NCBI RefSeq assembly: GCF_030463535.1
Contig: NC_132900.1
Coordinates: 30,093,721-30,157,720 of the forward strand
From: Salminus brasiliensis
Lineage: Eukaryota > Chordata > Actinopteri > Characiformes > Bryconidae
Length of the DNA: 64,000 nucleotides
Reading direction: 5' to 3'
Shown in pieces: positions 33,671 to 46,165 of this stretch. Every line of letters starts with the position of its first letter. Within the stretch, counting starts at the first letter, position 1. Under the pieces are notes generated by a model, which saw only the letters and a list, made by a program, of their open reading frames with translations, did not search any database and was not told the DNA's origin. Position numbers and translations under genes: made by a program.

Positions 33671-34125
33671 CTCCATCTTCTGCTAAACGGAAGGCAACTG
33701 CATTGGTGATGGACACTGGATTTCCATGTCCTGCCTGTTAAAATCTTTTTGTTTCCAGTGGGAGTGTGATGCTAGCCTAAGGATGTGGTCAGGGCCAATC
33801 AACAAGGAACATTCCAGCAGTTGAGTCAAAAAGTGAGTGTTGCCTTTTAAAACACTTCAGAGATCGGGTCAGGAACCACGGGTATCCAGTTCTCCGAAGG
33901 ACAAGGGCAGAGGTGGGTTACGGCTTCACGTTGTGAAGTTAAGAGATCCTAGTTAGAATCTGAGGCACCAGAGGCAGCAGGAATGTTGGTTTAGGACTGG
34001 GAGGCTATACATTCTAATAACCCTGCCTTCACCTCTGACAGCTTGCCCTTCAGCAAGACCCTTGACCCAAGTTATCTAGGAGTGCTGCACCATCAGGACA
34101 GCCATATTTCTCCTGAACTTACTCC
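33671..34125. other. Intergenic sequence with possible SINE debris
   Basis: CAGCAAGACCCTTGACCCAAG (about 34052) resembles SINE body sequence, but no head or tail could be defined. Confidence 0.4.
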
Positions 34126-34129
34126 TAAA

Positions 34130-34370
34130 TTGAGTTTGCCGGTAACTGTGGGCCGGGTCTCGCAAGTTCGAATCCCAAGCCATGTTAACCTTGGCCATCA
34201 GCAGCTGGAGTCGCATAGAGAAAACATAATTGGCTGTGCTCTCTCCAGGATGGGAAGGTGGTGCTCTCGCCCCCATCACTCTTAAGCGGCGTTGGCCGGC
34301 ACAGGCAGAAGTTAGCTGGTGCGGTGGAGCTGGGCTCCCCCGGAGCGTTCCTCTGAGCGTGTAGGCTGCA
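34130..34370 (+). mobile_element. SINE, CATCAGCAG family
   Basis: A B-box-like AAGTTCGAATCCC (about 34165) is followed by GGCCATCAGCAGCTGGAGTC and the GCTCTCTCCAGGATGGGAAG region. It shares its core with the copies at 5.4, 35.3, 58.4 and 63.7 kb. Confidence 0.6.
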
Positions 34371-34379
34371 GTTAGAAAA

Positions 34380-35240
34380 GAGGTGGTGGTTGGATTTGCA
34401 TGTATCAGAGGTCCTTACTTTCCTAGTGTTGACTGCATCTTCTCAAGACCTCCCCATCCAGCAGACCCACCGGGTTGCAGATATGTTTGATACACTGGCA
34501 TGAACTCTACTCATCAGTTCTGCTTGACAGTATAGTGCTGTATTGGTGTCGGCCACTGTCAATCTCAGTGCCCCTGACCTCCAAACATTGTTAGAAGGTG
34601 GTGGCCAATAACCCTTTAAACACTGTCAATGTCTTATGGCCACCAGATGGCATCAGCTGCCCCAGGCTCTGGAGGCAGCTGATGATTAGATAGATGGGGA
34701 AGTGGCGTATGCAGTTTGCAACCATATTCCATATCATCATGTACTGTACTGTTTTGCTCATAAGGGCCACCAGTTAAGCCAGACCAAGGCTAGACTCCGA
34801 AGGACACAAATGGGCTTATACAATTGGGTACCTGCACTTGATCAGATTAAATGAGAGAGCTTTTATGTAATTGAAAGATGTATCCCTAAATGTACATAGT
34901 AAAAATATGTAGTTGGGCTTCTTAGAAGGCTTTGTGAATTTCTGAACCTAAAACATAAACAAATTACATATACACATGATCAATTTCAGCCAGGGGCACC
35001 GTATAGGGGGGTTAAGATGATTCTAAGGACCTGTAACTGATACAGGGACTGATGCAGGGGCCGTAAAATATGTATAAATTGAGTATATTGGCAGAAATCT
35101 CAGAGTTGTGGGCCCAGTTTATCTTTTCATGGGGCCCAAAAACCATGGCACTGCCCCTGATTCCAGCCCCCTTTATCGTTATGTAAATTACCTCTCTTCT
35201 GACTGGCTCCAAGGTATTATTCTTCTTTTACAAAGCAGTC
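34380..35240. other. Intergenic sequence, nothing recognised
   Basis: No gene or repeat family identified. Confidence 0.4.
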
Positions 35241-35247
35241 AAGGGTG

Positions 35248-35430
35248 GGGCTCAGAGTGGTCCAGCAGACTAAGACTACGACCCAGGTCATGCTGTCTGC
35301 CATCAGCAGCTGGAGCCTTAGAGAGCACAACTGGCCTTGCTCTCACCGGGCAGGCTTTCACACTCCGTCAGTGTAATGCCGGCCAGCACGGGTGTCAGCA
35401 TTGGAACTGGAAAGACTCAAGTAAATGCTA
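35248..35430 (+). mobile_element. SINE, CATCAGCAG family
   Basis: Head AGAGTGGTCCAGCAGACTAA, core GCCATCAGCAGCTGGAGCCT and AGAGAGCACAACTGGCCTTG. The head is related to that of the 58.4-kb copy. Confidence 0.65.
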
Positions 35431-36400
35431 ACTTCAACCTGAGTGGGCTCGCCGACTTGCTATAGGCTGAGTGGAATGATCTATGTAAATGTGTTGGCTT
35501 TTACGACCTCACAAAAACAAACTCATAACCAGCTGTTTTTGCAGTTTACTTTGCGTAGATGAGGTTATATGAGGACTGATGAGTGAACTTCTAGGAACGA
35601 GCAATGTTTACAAGCTACAGTACAGCCAGGAAACTGCCGGTTTCTGAGAGATGGGCCCTTTAACACACACTGGTAAATGAAAGGAAATTGTGGTAGATGT
35701 GGTATTTATAAACTGCAGGGCTTACACAAAGGGAAAAGGCCATTTTTCAGAAAAAAAGCAGTATGAACAACATTAGCAGCACTGTGTTGCTGTTATGCTA
35801 TGCTAAACCCAACAGTAGAATCAGAAAAGACTGTGACACCACTGGGATTATCCCAGATTTAGGCCTATATTTAGGCCACGTTAACCAATGTTGACAAGTA
35901 CGCTCCTGCAATACTGTTTTCTTACCTGGACGTAGGCTGAATGCTAGAAATTGTATTCTGTGATATAACTGTCCTATATTCAGTCCTTGTTGCTATGGTG
36001 AGCAAACAGATAAGATTTCAGAGATAAGACATCTCTGCAAAGATGGACTCGGCCCAAACTTAGTCTTATCTTTGGCATTCTGAGAAAGTATGTGAATAAC
36101 ATCCTGAAGGGGTTAAGTAAAAGTTGCGACTGTAGAGCGCAGACCCATGGGGTCGAGATGAGTGAAGGTCATGTTGTAGCTCTGTCTGTCGGCCTGATGT
36201 TAGGAGTATGGGTTACATGACCTGCTGCGTGCCTCTGTCTATAGGGTTCTGCTGAGCACACACTCGACCTATGCTACATTTTTTACAAAGCTCGTGCTGT
36301 CATGCTAACTTCTCTGTCTGTCAGGGGGGCTTTGTTGAGACATAGACTTAGTGTGATACCAGCACTTCCCTAAGAACAAGAGGCTCGGGTGGCTATAGAA
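35431..36400. other. Intergenic sequence, nothing recognised
   Basis: No gene or repeat family identified. Confidence 0.4.
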
Positions 36401-36403
36401 AGA

Positions 36404-36404
36404 A

Positions 36405-36447
<43 letters not shown>
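36404..36447 (+). repeat. GT dinucleotide microsatellite
   Basis: Nearly pure (GT)n of about 44 bases. Confidence 0.95.
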
Positions 36448-36448
<1 letters not shown>

Positions 36449-38390
36449 TTTGTCAGCCCTTTTTTGCACATTTTGTCAATAAAACAACAGAATGAGAAGA
36501 AGAAAGTACGCTTGGATGTGGTGGACAGGTTGGCTTATTAATAAAGGAAAAATGCTAAAAATGCTCAGGTTATGTGAATACTTTGGCCTATTAGCATGGT
36601 TTGCGGTGGTGACGTGCCCATCCATGGGTCCTGGCAAATTGGGAAAGCAGTTTCAGGCCTAATTGTATGGCCTGTAGGCTGCTTTGCCTGGTGAGCTACA
36701 GCTGACAGAGCAGTCATAGTCACACCTAATAGAAGCTTAAGTCCTTTCATTGTACTTGCACAGTGCACAGTGGGGGAAACTCTAGCTCGGTGCCATGTGG
36801 TGTTATGCATATCTTGCTTATCAGGCACAAACCGTCCATCATCGTCCAACATCCGACCACAAAAAAAGCTCCAGGCTTGTTTAGATGTTCCCTTGAAAAT
36901 CGTAGACACTGAGTTTTGTGGTAAGGACTCAGGAAAGGTGTTCTTCTAATGACTCTTTCATGAAGGCCATAGAAAACAGGGGCACCAGAACCTAAACCTG
37001 AAAACTTTTACATGGTGCTTCTATCTTTTAATCATTTATTTTTGTCATTTTTAAGTCTGCAGTCTAAATATTCTAGAACTCTGTTCATCTTCTACTCAAC
37101 TGACTATCTAAGGAAATATTGGTGACATTGTGGATGTCCATGGATGCCCAAACGTTTGCATGCCACGGTACATTTGGGAATGTTTATTTGGAGATCTGCA
37201 AACCTGCACTGTGAAAATATGCGCTGCCCTTTATTACCACATGAGCCCCATCATATGCTTTGTATTTCTATGAGTGATCTCATTCACTAGGAGCTCCGAA
37301 ACAAGATTGGAACATCATAATGAGCAGCAAAGGAAAACACCAACTGTGGGTGAAAGTAAGCATCAATGCGTAACTATACACTCAGAGAGTGTTTACCCTC
37401 TTAGGGATCATGACATCATTCAAGCACTTTGTTAGCATGTGATATTTAATAGGCAGTAAAGTCAACAGAGTATTAGAAGGCCATAGCTTGGATATTATCT
37501 AGCTTACTTTGCCAGTTTGGACCAATGCCATCGGCATGTAGTGATCTGGGAAAAGACTACAGAGAGGAGAACGCTGAGACCTTTGGACTGGAGTTGCAAG
37601 GACTTTGCCAAAGACACAGAATTTATGGGACTGAAGGAGGGGCTTCGGGCATGTTCCTCCTCCCACATTTTTGTAATTTCATAACATCCCATAAAGGAAT
37701 GAATGGTACGAATGCAGTGCATTAGAGGTGGTCATTAGAAGTGGTTCATTAACTCTTGAACTTAAGAACTCAAGAACTCAAACTCCTAAAAATAAAGATC
37801 ATACAAATAGTTCTTCTGAGGGAAGTCCTAGAAGAAACACTGGCCTCATTCGCCAACCATTCTTAAGAAGAAATTTCTTCTTAAACCCCTTTTACACAGT
37901 TTTCACAAAGATTCTGACCTTCTCCAGTGTTTTCTATCTTGGCTCGGTTTAGAAGGACCATGGGATTCAACATCATAAGAGCAGAGCTGTGAACAATTCT
38001 GCTCTTTAAATGAAGTCATGAAATACCTAAAGTTTGGGAGAAGGACCACGCTCAAACTCCTGCTCTCCATTATTACGTCATTATTACGTTACCTCACCTT
38101 CTCATGACTAAACCTTGCACCCCACCACCATCCCTACCCCTGCTCTGAGTTCCCCTTTCAGGCCTCATCCCACAGTTATCATGGTCCACACACAGAATCT
38201 TACATTTTCAGTTCCAATTGGGGCCCTTTTCATAGGTGGTATTGAAATCGGATACATAGCAATCGGACTCTGAACAGTCGGAATTCACGCAACTTTTACG
38301 TCAATCCGAAAACACAACTCAACATTCAGATTTTCAGAGAAAATTTGGATTTGCCCCACTTGTGGGGGAGACGTGTGAAGGTGAAGAACC
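36448..38390. other. Intergenic sequence, nothing recognised
   Basis: No gene is supported. The minus-strand frame 36565-36909 has no recognisable domain. Confidence 0.4.
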
Positions 38391-38397
38391 TTTAAAT

Positions 38398-38560
38398 CGG
38401 CTATGGTTTGTTAGACCTTTTTAAAAAAGGTATCTCTATTACAAACACAAAGGTTCTGGTGGTTCTTCAGTAGCATCACTCAAAGAACCAATTATAGCAT
38501 CTTTATCTTTGAGGGTGTATGAGCCCATGTATATATATATATATATATATTGGGTTTATT
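38398..38560. repeat. Palindromic element fragment and TA microsatellite
   Basis: AAAGGTTCTGGTGGTTCTTC and CACTCAAAGAACCA resemble the small palindromic element at 54905-55031. A (TA)n run follows at about 38530-38551. Confidence 0.5.
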
Positions 38561-39370
38561 TGCTTAAGACACACAGCTCAGCTCAGATGTCTGCAACTGT
38601 TTTAATGCCGGAATCAATTAATCCCTCTGGATGGCTTCAAGCGCCAGCCACCAGCTGTGGAAAATTGGGTCAGCGATACGATCCAGAACATTCCACAGCA
38701 CAAACATAAATCCACAACAGGACAAAATTACGATCCAAGGTGACAGAGATGTGACACAACATGGCCATGACAACGCATGACCTCTTTTTTTTAACCATCT
38801 ATTAAAGTAAACGAGCTCAATAAACCTAAACCCGTTCTCACAGTTTTGACTATTCAGCTTCTGAACTTCTACACCGATTAAAAAGTATCAGAACCGTCAG
38901 TAGAATGGGCCTTCTACTGTCATCTTAAAGAAAGGGATGACTGCTGAAAACTACATTGGCACTGCTGCCGTTTCTGCACGTCACCAGGGAAGTGATAGCA
39001 TCAGAGGATCAAGGGTTTCTTCAGACACCTACTGAGGTTTTGCATATGTAAAATACACCGCTGGCGGAGCACTGCTGGAGTGACGATGCCGGCTGACGGA
39101 GTGTGTTAGGGGAGCCTGTAAAGTTTGACTAGGAGGACCCATGGGCTCATCTGAGGTGAGCAGACATCACTCATCTTTCTATCGGCCTTGAGAGACTTGT
39201 TCTAGACGAAGGAATTTTCCTTAGTCAGCTGTTAAAAGCCTTACTCTCTCTTCGCAGCTAAACACCACCTTCTGAACACGTTAGGCTCCGTCGGCCTGGA
39301 CAGAGCATTTCATAGTCCGTAGCTCACCCTGGTTGAGGAGAACCTCTGACCTGCACATTTTAAGATTTTA
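38561..39370. other. Intergenic sequence, nothing recognised
   Basis: No gene or repeat family identified. Confidence 0.4.
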
Positions 39371-39371
39371 G

Positions 39372-39680
39372 CCAACATGTAGGGCAGCTCATATGGGCAT
39401 GGACAGGAGCTCTAAGTGAGTTTGTACATATATTGTGTTGTTACTGGGACCCAGTTGGGCTTCCCAAATGGGCCCCATCGTTGCAGCTCATCTTAATCTC
39501 ATATGGGTCCCATCTAGGCATCACGTCTAGTGTCCAACCCAGATGTGGCCCATGTTTAACCTCTCCTGGCCCCATCGCTGACTCTGGTGGCCATTTATAT
39601 GCGGGGACCCATGGACAAAGTTTTCTGGCTCCCAGTTAGGCTGCCCATATGGGCCCATGTAGGCATGCTACAGCAGGGAC
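39372..39680 (+). mobile_element. CCAGCCAGCATG inverted-repeat element, copy 2
   Basis: Shares ACTGGGACCCAGTTGGGCTT and CATATGGGTCCCATCTAGGC with the 24.4-kb copy and ends CATGTAGGCATGCTACAGCA. The left terminus is eroded. Confidence 0.7.
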
Positions 39681-39684
39681 ACCC

Positions 39685-40570
39685 AAATTTGCATTGCCTG
39701 CAACATCTTGTCTTGTTCTCCTCTTCCTCTTCACCATGGGGAAGTAAAACTGCAGCATTCTCAATATGTTCTAAACGCCCAGTGGGAACCTTGTTCCAAA
39801 AAAAGAGATCACTCAGGCAGCTGTCAGCATCAGTAGCAGCTGTAACCTTACCCTTAACAAACAGAGCTGCCTTCTCGTTCAGGCAGCCGGCGTATCCAGC
39901 AGCTGCTTTGAGCATTTGCCAGTGAAAACACATGCTCCTGAAGACTGGAAACGCCACAACTATCAGGCGCCTCTTTGTCTTCGAGCTGATGGTGCTTACA
40001 GGGATGCCGAGCTCACCGAAACTCACTCCAGATCCTTGTGTCTTGTCATCAGTACAACAAGTGCAGTGTGGGACTCATACTGGCTCTTCTTCTGAAAGAC
40101 CCACTCCTCATGTTCACAGAGTGCTCGGGCTTGATTCCCCTGAGGTCACAAGGTCAATTAAAATGAATGAGCCAATAATCTAATGCTATCATCTTGCTTT
40201 GAGGGAGGTACAGCAGCGAGCACTGAGAAAGTCTTGCTCTGGCCAGGACGAGATGTTTTCTTCCTGTCTCTCGAAGCTCACGGCTTCGTCGCCACCCTTG
40301 AGGGAAGTGTTTGTGTTGGCCGAGGCCAGCCAACGGTAGCCTTGCGGTCGACTGCCGAAGGGATGCACACGGAGGGGTTGGGGCAAATGGGGATTGCGAG
40401 CATTAAGAAGGCCAGGGGTGGGAAAGGGTGGGGTTTTTTTTTTCTTTTTTTAAGTGGAAAACCAGGAGCAAAGCTGAATTCCTTCGCTTCCTCTAGCCAC
40501 TCCTACCGTTTGTCAGAACAAGGCTTTAGTGTTCTCTGCCTGTCTGAAGACTCTGTCTGAAGGTCCTGTT
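39685..40570. other. Intergenic sequence, nothing recognised
   Basis: Two frames of 125-143 codons (39595-40026 -, 40183-40560 +) show no domain and overlap repeats, so I do not call them genes. Confidence 0.4.
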
Positions 40571-40574
40571 TTTA

Positions 40575-42335
40575 AGCATCTTTCTGTAGTTCCTTTACAT
40601 CTTGGCACTCATAGGAAGAGTTTGACAAGCCTGAAGGAGATGTATCCTGCTCAGATGATCTCCAGATTGGACTGCAAACATCGTAAAGTAGGTTGTGATA
40701 AATGAGCCTAAGGTAAAGGAAGGGGAAATCTGAATCTGACACATGGAAAGATTTCTTCAGATAGACAGATGTTACCGATGACCAAATGGCTTTAGCGTGA
40801 AGCCTTGGAAGCATTAGGCATCAAACGGGACACCATGAGGTTCTGTTCAAAACAATTAAAAAAAGGCCTGTTTATCTCTTGGTGGTTTCCTCTACTTTTC
40901 TGAGTTAGACAAGCCTGAAGGAGATTTATTCTGTTCAGATGATCTCCAGATTGGAGTATAAAACATTGCAAGGTTGGGTCATGATCTATGAGTCTGAGGT
41001 AAGGGAAGGGGAAATCTAACTTTGATACCTGGAAAGATTTGTTCGAAACTGGTTAGGTGGTTGCTATGGTATTCCAAGTGGTTGCCAGGTGGTTGCTATA
41101 GTGTTTAGGTGTTGGTATGGCATTTCTAACTAGTTGCTTTGGTGTTTCTAACAGATATGCTATGGTTTCCCATGTGTTTCCTATAATGTTATAATAGGTA
41201 GTTGCTATGGCATTGATCAGTGGTTGCTATGGAATCCCAGGTGGTTCCTATAATGTTGCTAAATTGTAGTTGCTAGATGGTTGCTGTGGTATTCCAGGTG
41301 GTTGCAATGGCTTTGAAAGCACCTTGAAAGATAGGTGCTATAGTGTTGATAGGTGGTTATTACAGGATCCTAGGTGGTTGCTAGGGTGTTGCTAAGGTAA
41401 GGGAATGGGAAATATGAATCTGACGCATGGAAAGATTTGTTTAGAAACTGGTTTGGCTAGGTGGTTGCTATGGTATTCCAAGTGGTTGCCAGGTGGTTGC
41501 TATAGTGTTTAGGTGTTGGTATGGCATTGCCAACTAGTTGCTTTGGTGTTTCTAACAGATATACTGTGTGTGTCCTATAATGTTGCATAGTAGTTGCTCT
41601 GGCATTGATCCATGGTTGCTATGGAATCCCAGGTGGTTCCTATAATTTTGCTAAATAGTAGTTGCTAAATGGTTGCTGTGGGATTCCAGGTGGTTGTAAT
41701 GGGTTTGCTATGTGCTTGAAAGATGTGTCAATAGGTGGTTATTATAGGATCCTAGGTGGTCGCTAGGGTGTTGCTTAGGTAAGGGAACAGGAAATATGAA
41801 TCTGACGCATGGAAAGATTTGTTTAGAAACTGGTTTTGCTAGGTGGTTGCTGTGGTGTTCCAGTTGGTTGGTATTCCAATTGTTGGTATGGTGTTACTAA
41901 CTAGTTGCTATGGTGTTTCTAACAGATTGTTATAGTTTCCCACGTAGTTCCTAAAATGTTGCTTAGTAGTTGCTAGATGGTTGCTGTGGTATTCTAGGTA
42001 GTTGCTATGGCATTGATCAGTGGTTGCTATGTTGTCCCAGGTAGTTCCTGTAATAATGTTGCTAAATAGTAAAAAAGTAAATACTTGTTGCTGTGGTATT
42101 CCAAGTGGTTTCTATGGTATCCCTGGTGGTTGCAATGGTTTTGCAAAGTGCTTGCAAGATATGTGCTTTAGGGTTGATGGGTGGTTATTGTAGTATCCTA
42201 TGTGGTTGCTAGGGTGTTGTTCCGATGATCTCCAGATTGGAATGCAAACATCTTAAAGTGTGTAGTGATGAATGAGCCCAAGGTAAAGAATGGGCAAAGA
42301 TTTGTTCAGATAGACAGATGTTCCCGATGACCCCT
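40575..42335 (+). repeat. Tandem array of about 390-bp modules with GGTTGCTATGG repeats
   Basis: An anchor block GATGATCTCCAGATTGGA (40652, 40938, 42224) and a second anchor GGAAAGATTTGTTTAGAAAC or close variants (about 41030, 41425, 41810) recur. Between the second anchors run degenerate units of about 20 bp based on GGTTGCTATGGTATTCCAAG. Spacing of the second anchors is about 380-400 bp, so this is a minisatellite within a larger tandem duplication. Confidence 0.8.
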
Positions 42336-43370
42336 GTAGCCATCTGTCCTGCTGGTGCTGTGTCTATCCAGATGTGAATCGAAAGCAGCTTTGGATCCTC
42401 CTGTCCCATCAAAGGTGAAAAGGAGGCGTTGAGATGTGGAGAGCATATGGATTATAAAGACTGCACCAGAGCAAAGGCTCATGACGTGCAGCGCGAGGTT
42501 TACCCTGGTGTTTTTTTTCGGACAGGCCCTGCCCTGCAGAGTCTGCAAAAAGAAGTTCCAAAAAGAGATGGCGGGTGCAGATACATTTTGTGGTAATTCT
42601 GACCATAAGAAAGTGACATTCTGACTCAGTTCAATGGTACTCCAGCATACAAACAGGAAGAGAATAGAGAGTAAATTAATCATGCAGCTCTTACCACTTG
42701 TGGCCGCAGAATTTCACAATGACGAATGCTGTGAATTCACGTGAGAGGTTGTGGGCAGTGTGAGGCGATGTTGTGAAGTCATGCTAAGTCATTCGCGACT
42801 GCGTTTCGCATAAATTCACAGCACCTCCATAAGACCATTTACTTTCAAGAACTGGCACCAAAGTACCTCAGCAGTTGCTTACTGCACGCAAAGCCCAGCC
42901 AATGAGCAGTGTGTGTTTTTTAGCCGCGTGCCATCGACTGTTTATTTTTCCACGGACGGACTCAGATATTTTGCATAGACAAGCATCTGTGGAAAATAAC
43001 ACCATTGTCTCAACCTTGGTGCCAGAGAACGAGTTCCGTCATCTTGTCTGCTACAGTCAAATGACTGTAAATGAACGTTTGTTTATTGTGTGTATGATGT
43101 TATCAGCTGTGTTCGGTACCTGCCATTACGAAACCTGAATGCAGTGATTAAAGAGGCTCGCTTTCCCTGGATTTGGATGTGGATTAGATCGAGTAAGAGA
43201 GAGAGAGCGAAAGGAAGTAACCTTGGTCTCCCGCACCTACCGTTTCCAAAAGGCCAGTATAGCCGATCCAGCTGAACCCCTAGATGGACGTAACTGCAAC
43301 AGAATAAAGGTGGTAGCAGCAGAAATAGTCTATTTCCTGCAGGAAGCACAGAGTGGGTGCGCAGTCTAAG
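42336..43370. other. Intergenic sequence, nothing recognised
   Basis: No gene supported; frames here lack domains. Confidence 0.4.
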
Positions 43371-43374
43371 TGGT

Positions 43375-44565
43375 CCACTTCCAGGCAGTTGCTAAGCTGT
43401 TGGTATGTGGTCACTAGGGTTACTTGGTGGTTGCTCTGGTATCCTTTGTGGGTGCTACAATATTAATCATTGGTTGATACCATAATACTTGCTAGGGGGT
43501 TAATAACGTCATACTAAGTGGTTGATGAAACATGGCTAGGTCGTTGCTATGGTTTAGCCAATTGATTTGCTAGGTAGTTGCTACGGTGTTTCTAAATGAT
43601 TGCTATGATATCTCATGATTTTACTAAAGGGCTGCGAAGTAGTCGCTAAATATGTGCTATAGTCTTGATGGTTGGTCGCTCGGGCATTGCTAAGTGGTTG
43701 CTATGGTATTTCAGGTGGCTGCTATATTGTTGCTAGGTGGTTGTCATGGTTGCTATTGTAGATGGTTGCATATTATAATAAAGCCTGCTGCTATGGTGGT
43801 GCTGAGTGGTTGTTTAAGTTTTGCCAAATAATCGCTAAGTGGTTGCTGTGGTATTTCAAGTGGTTGCTATATTGTAAAAGTGGTTGTCATTGCTGCTACT
43901 GTAATGCAGCTTGCTGCTATGGTGGTGCTCAGTGGTAGCTATGGTGTTTCCAAATGATGGCTATGGTATCTCATGTTATTACTAAAGGGCTGTGAAGTAC
44001 TTGCTAGATAGGTGCTATAGTGTTGATGGGTGGTTGCTAGGGTATTGCTAAGTGGTTGCTATGGCATCTCAGGTGGTTGCTATATTGTTGCTAGGTGGTT
44101 GTCATGGTTGCTATTGTAGATGGTTGCTACTGTAATGCAGCTTGCTGCTATGGTGGTGCTGAGTGGTTACTATGGTTTTGCCAAGTGGTCGCTGGGGCAT
44201 TGTTAAGTGGTTGCTATGGCATCTCAGGTGGTTGCTATATTGTTGCTAGGTGGTTGTCAATGTTGCTATTGTAGATGGTTGCTACTGTAATGCAGCTTGC
44301 TGCTATGGTGGTGCTGAGTGGTTACTATGGTTTTGCCAAGAGGTCGCTGGGGCATTGTTAAGTGGTTGCTATGGTATTTCAGGTGGTTGCTAAATATGTT
44401 GCTAGATGGTTGTCATTGTTGCTACTGTAATGCAACTTGTTGCTATGGTGGTGCTGAGTGGTTGCTATGGTGTTTCTAAGTGATGGCTATGGTATCTCAT
44501 TTTATTACCAAAGGGCTGCGAAGTACTTGCTGCATACAGTGCTACAGTGTTGATGGGTGGTTGGT
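43375..44565 (+). repeat. Degenerate GGTTGCTATGG minisatellite, second block
   Basis: The same core as at 41-42 kb. From about 43.7 kb a higher-order unit of about 150 bp appears, marked by TGTAATGCAGCTTGCTGCTA (about 43911, 44131, 44286). Confidence 0.8.
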
Positions 44566-44940
44566 AGGGCCAAGCCGCGCTGCCTGCAGAGCACCTGCAC
44601 TTTCTGGACTACTGTTGGGGATTTTCTGAGAGCTCACAAATGCACAGTCAGCAAGGAACTGGATGCTGCTGGGCAAGAGTGAAATGTCTAGGGTCAGATA
44701 GAGTGCACTGTGATGTATTGTGGGTTTCAGAATCACTCCCACGCATACACAATCGCTCTCTCTCTCTCTCACTTTCTTACCAGCCTCCCACATAAACTCT
44801 TAATGTGAATTGTTCTTATTGTGTCCACAGATGCTTCCTCAGTCCCACCGTGCCTCAGCCTTGTTTAGAGGCTCCTTTGAAAACTTCAGACACAAGCTAT
44901 GTTACAAAGCCTAGGCTGCAGCCGAGGGTAGGCAATCCCA
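44566..44940. other. Intergenic sequence, nothing recognised
   Basis: A short CT-rich microsatellite at about 44755-44772. Nothing else identified. Confidence 0.4.
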
Positions 44941-44944
44941 ACTG

Positions 44945-45215
44945 AGAACCAGAAAGTTTTGTCCACGGGTTTCACTTTGGCCCCACATATGGATGCCCAC
45001 CAGGGTCAGTGATGGGACCCGCAGGGGTTAAACACAGGCCCCATCTGGGTTGTACACTGCATACTGGGCCTGGACCGGACCCATGTGGCCCAACTGGGTC
45101 CCAGTAAAATGCATGTACAACCCCCTTGGAGCCCATACCCACCTGGAACCCACCTTGGAACCCAGGTTCCACCCATCTGAGCCCCACATGGACCCATGTC
45201 GCATGTTGGCTGGGG
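44945..45215 (-). mobile_element. CCAGCCAGCATG inverted-repeat element, copy 3
   Basis: The reverse complement matches the 24.4-kb copy (CCCAGCCAACATGCGACATG at its start, CTGGTGGGCATCCATATGTG near its end). Confidence 0.7.
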
Positions 45216-45745
45216 AGGAGGGACCACAGCTGGACTCATTTTAATGGATCCAAAGCAGCCCAGGCTAAACGTGCCTTCGTTAAGCCCAACAGCTTTGGCC
45301 TACAGCCCTGCTTCCCTCTCAATTCCGGATGCAACCACCGCTATCTGTCTTCACAATGAGCGCTATTGTTTAGGCTGTGCTTTCAGAAATTAGGGTCAAC
45401 GCCCAGGGGATTTGAAATCAAATATTGAAATTAAATATCTGTGCAGCGCTAAACCTGCTGCCCTCGCTCTCTCTCGCTCCCTCTCTTTCGGTGATATCTG
45501 TCTTCGCTGCATGTTCATGCTAGGAAATATCAACGAATTCTGATCTTCTAGTGTGAGTATCCATCTCATGAGGTAATTTGATCACAGCTCACAGCAAATC
45601 TAGTTGTACTCGCCTACAAGCTGGTTACTTTGGCTTTTGTTTGGTTTGACATCCTTTAACGGTGGCCATAAAGGGCCATTTCCACCAGTCTTAGGTGTGT
45701 CCAAGCTTGTATTATTGTGACAGTTGTGAAAGCTGACGTTGTGGC
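45216..45745. other. Intergenic sequence, nothing recognised
   Basis: No gene or repeat family identified. Confidence 0.4.
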
Positions 45746-45949
45746 GTCTATTTGACTGGTTTCCAGAATACCTCAGGCTTGTTTAGACGTTCCTTTGAGA
45801 ACTTCGGTGAGAGAACTGTCCATTTATCCTGGTACTGCCTCTACTCTCTACTTTTTTGCTTCAGTTTATTTGACTATTCTAATTATTGCGACCCCTGTGA
45901 CCTTTTTTTATTTATTTCTTCTACAATATTGTTTTATTCTAGCTATGTA

Positions 45950-46165
45950 TTTTTATCTTGTAAAGGTGTCGACCAGGGGAGTATGGGTTCCCCTTTTGAG
46001 ACTTTGTTCCTCTCTGGGTTTCTTTCTCTCAATCTGAGGGAGTTTTCCTAGCCACTGTTGCTCTTGGCTTCCTCAAAAGAGACTCGGACCAGGATCTCAG
46101 TACAGATGCTTTGTGACAACTTTTGAAATCACTATATAAGCAAATCTGAATTGAATTGAACGAAT
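45950..46165 (+). mobile_element. LINE 3'-end relic
   Basis: AGGGAGTTTTCCTAGCCACT, TTGCTCTTGGCTTCCTCAAA, CTTTGTGACAACTTTTGAAA and ACTATATAAGCAAATCTGAA followed by a TTGAA-type tail. This is the usual 3' end of another fish L2-like LINE group. Confidence 0.6.

Noticed and set aside
39595-40560. Two frames of 125-143 codons as small genes
   Set aside because: No domain and no splice or start support, and one overlaps an inverted-repeat element.
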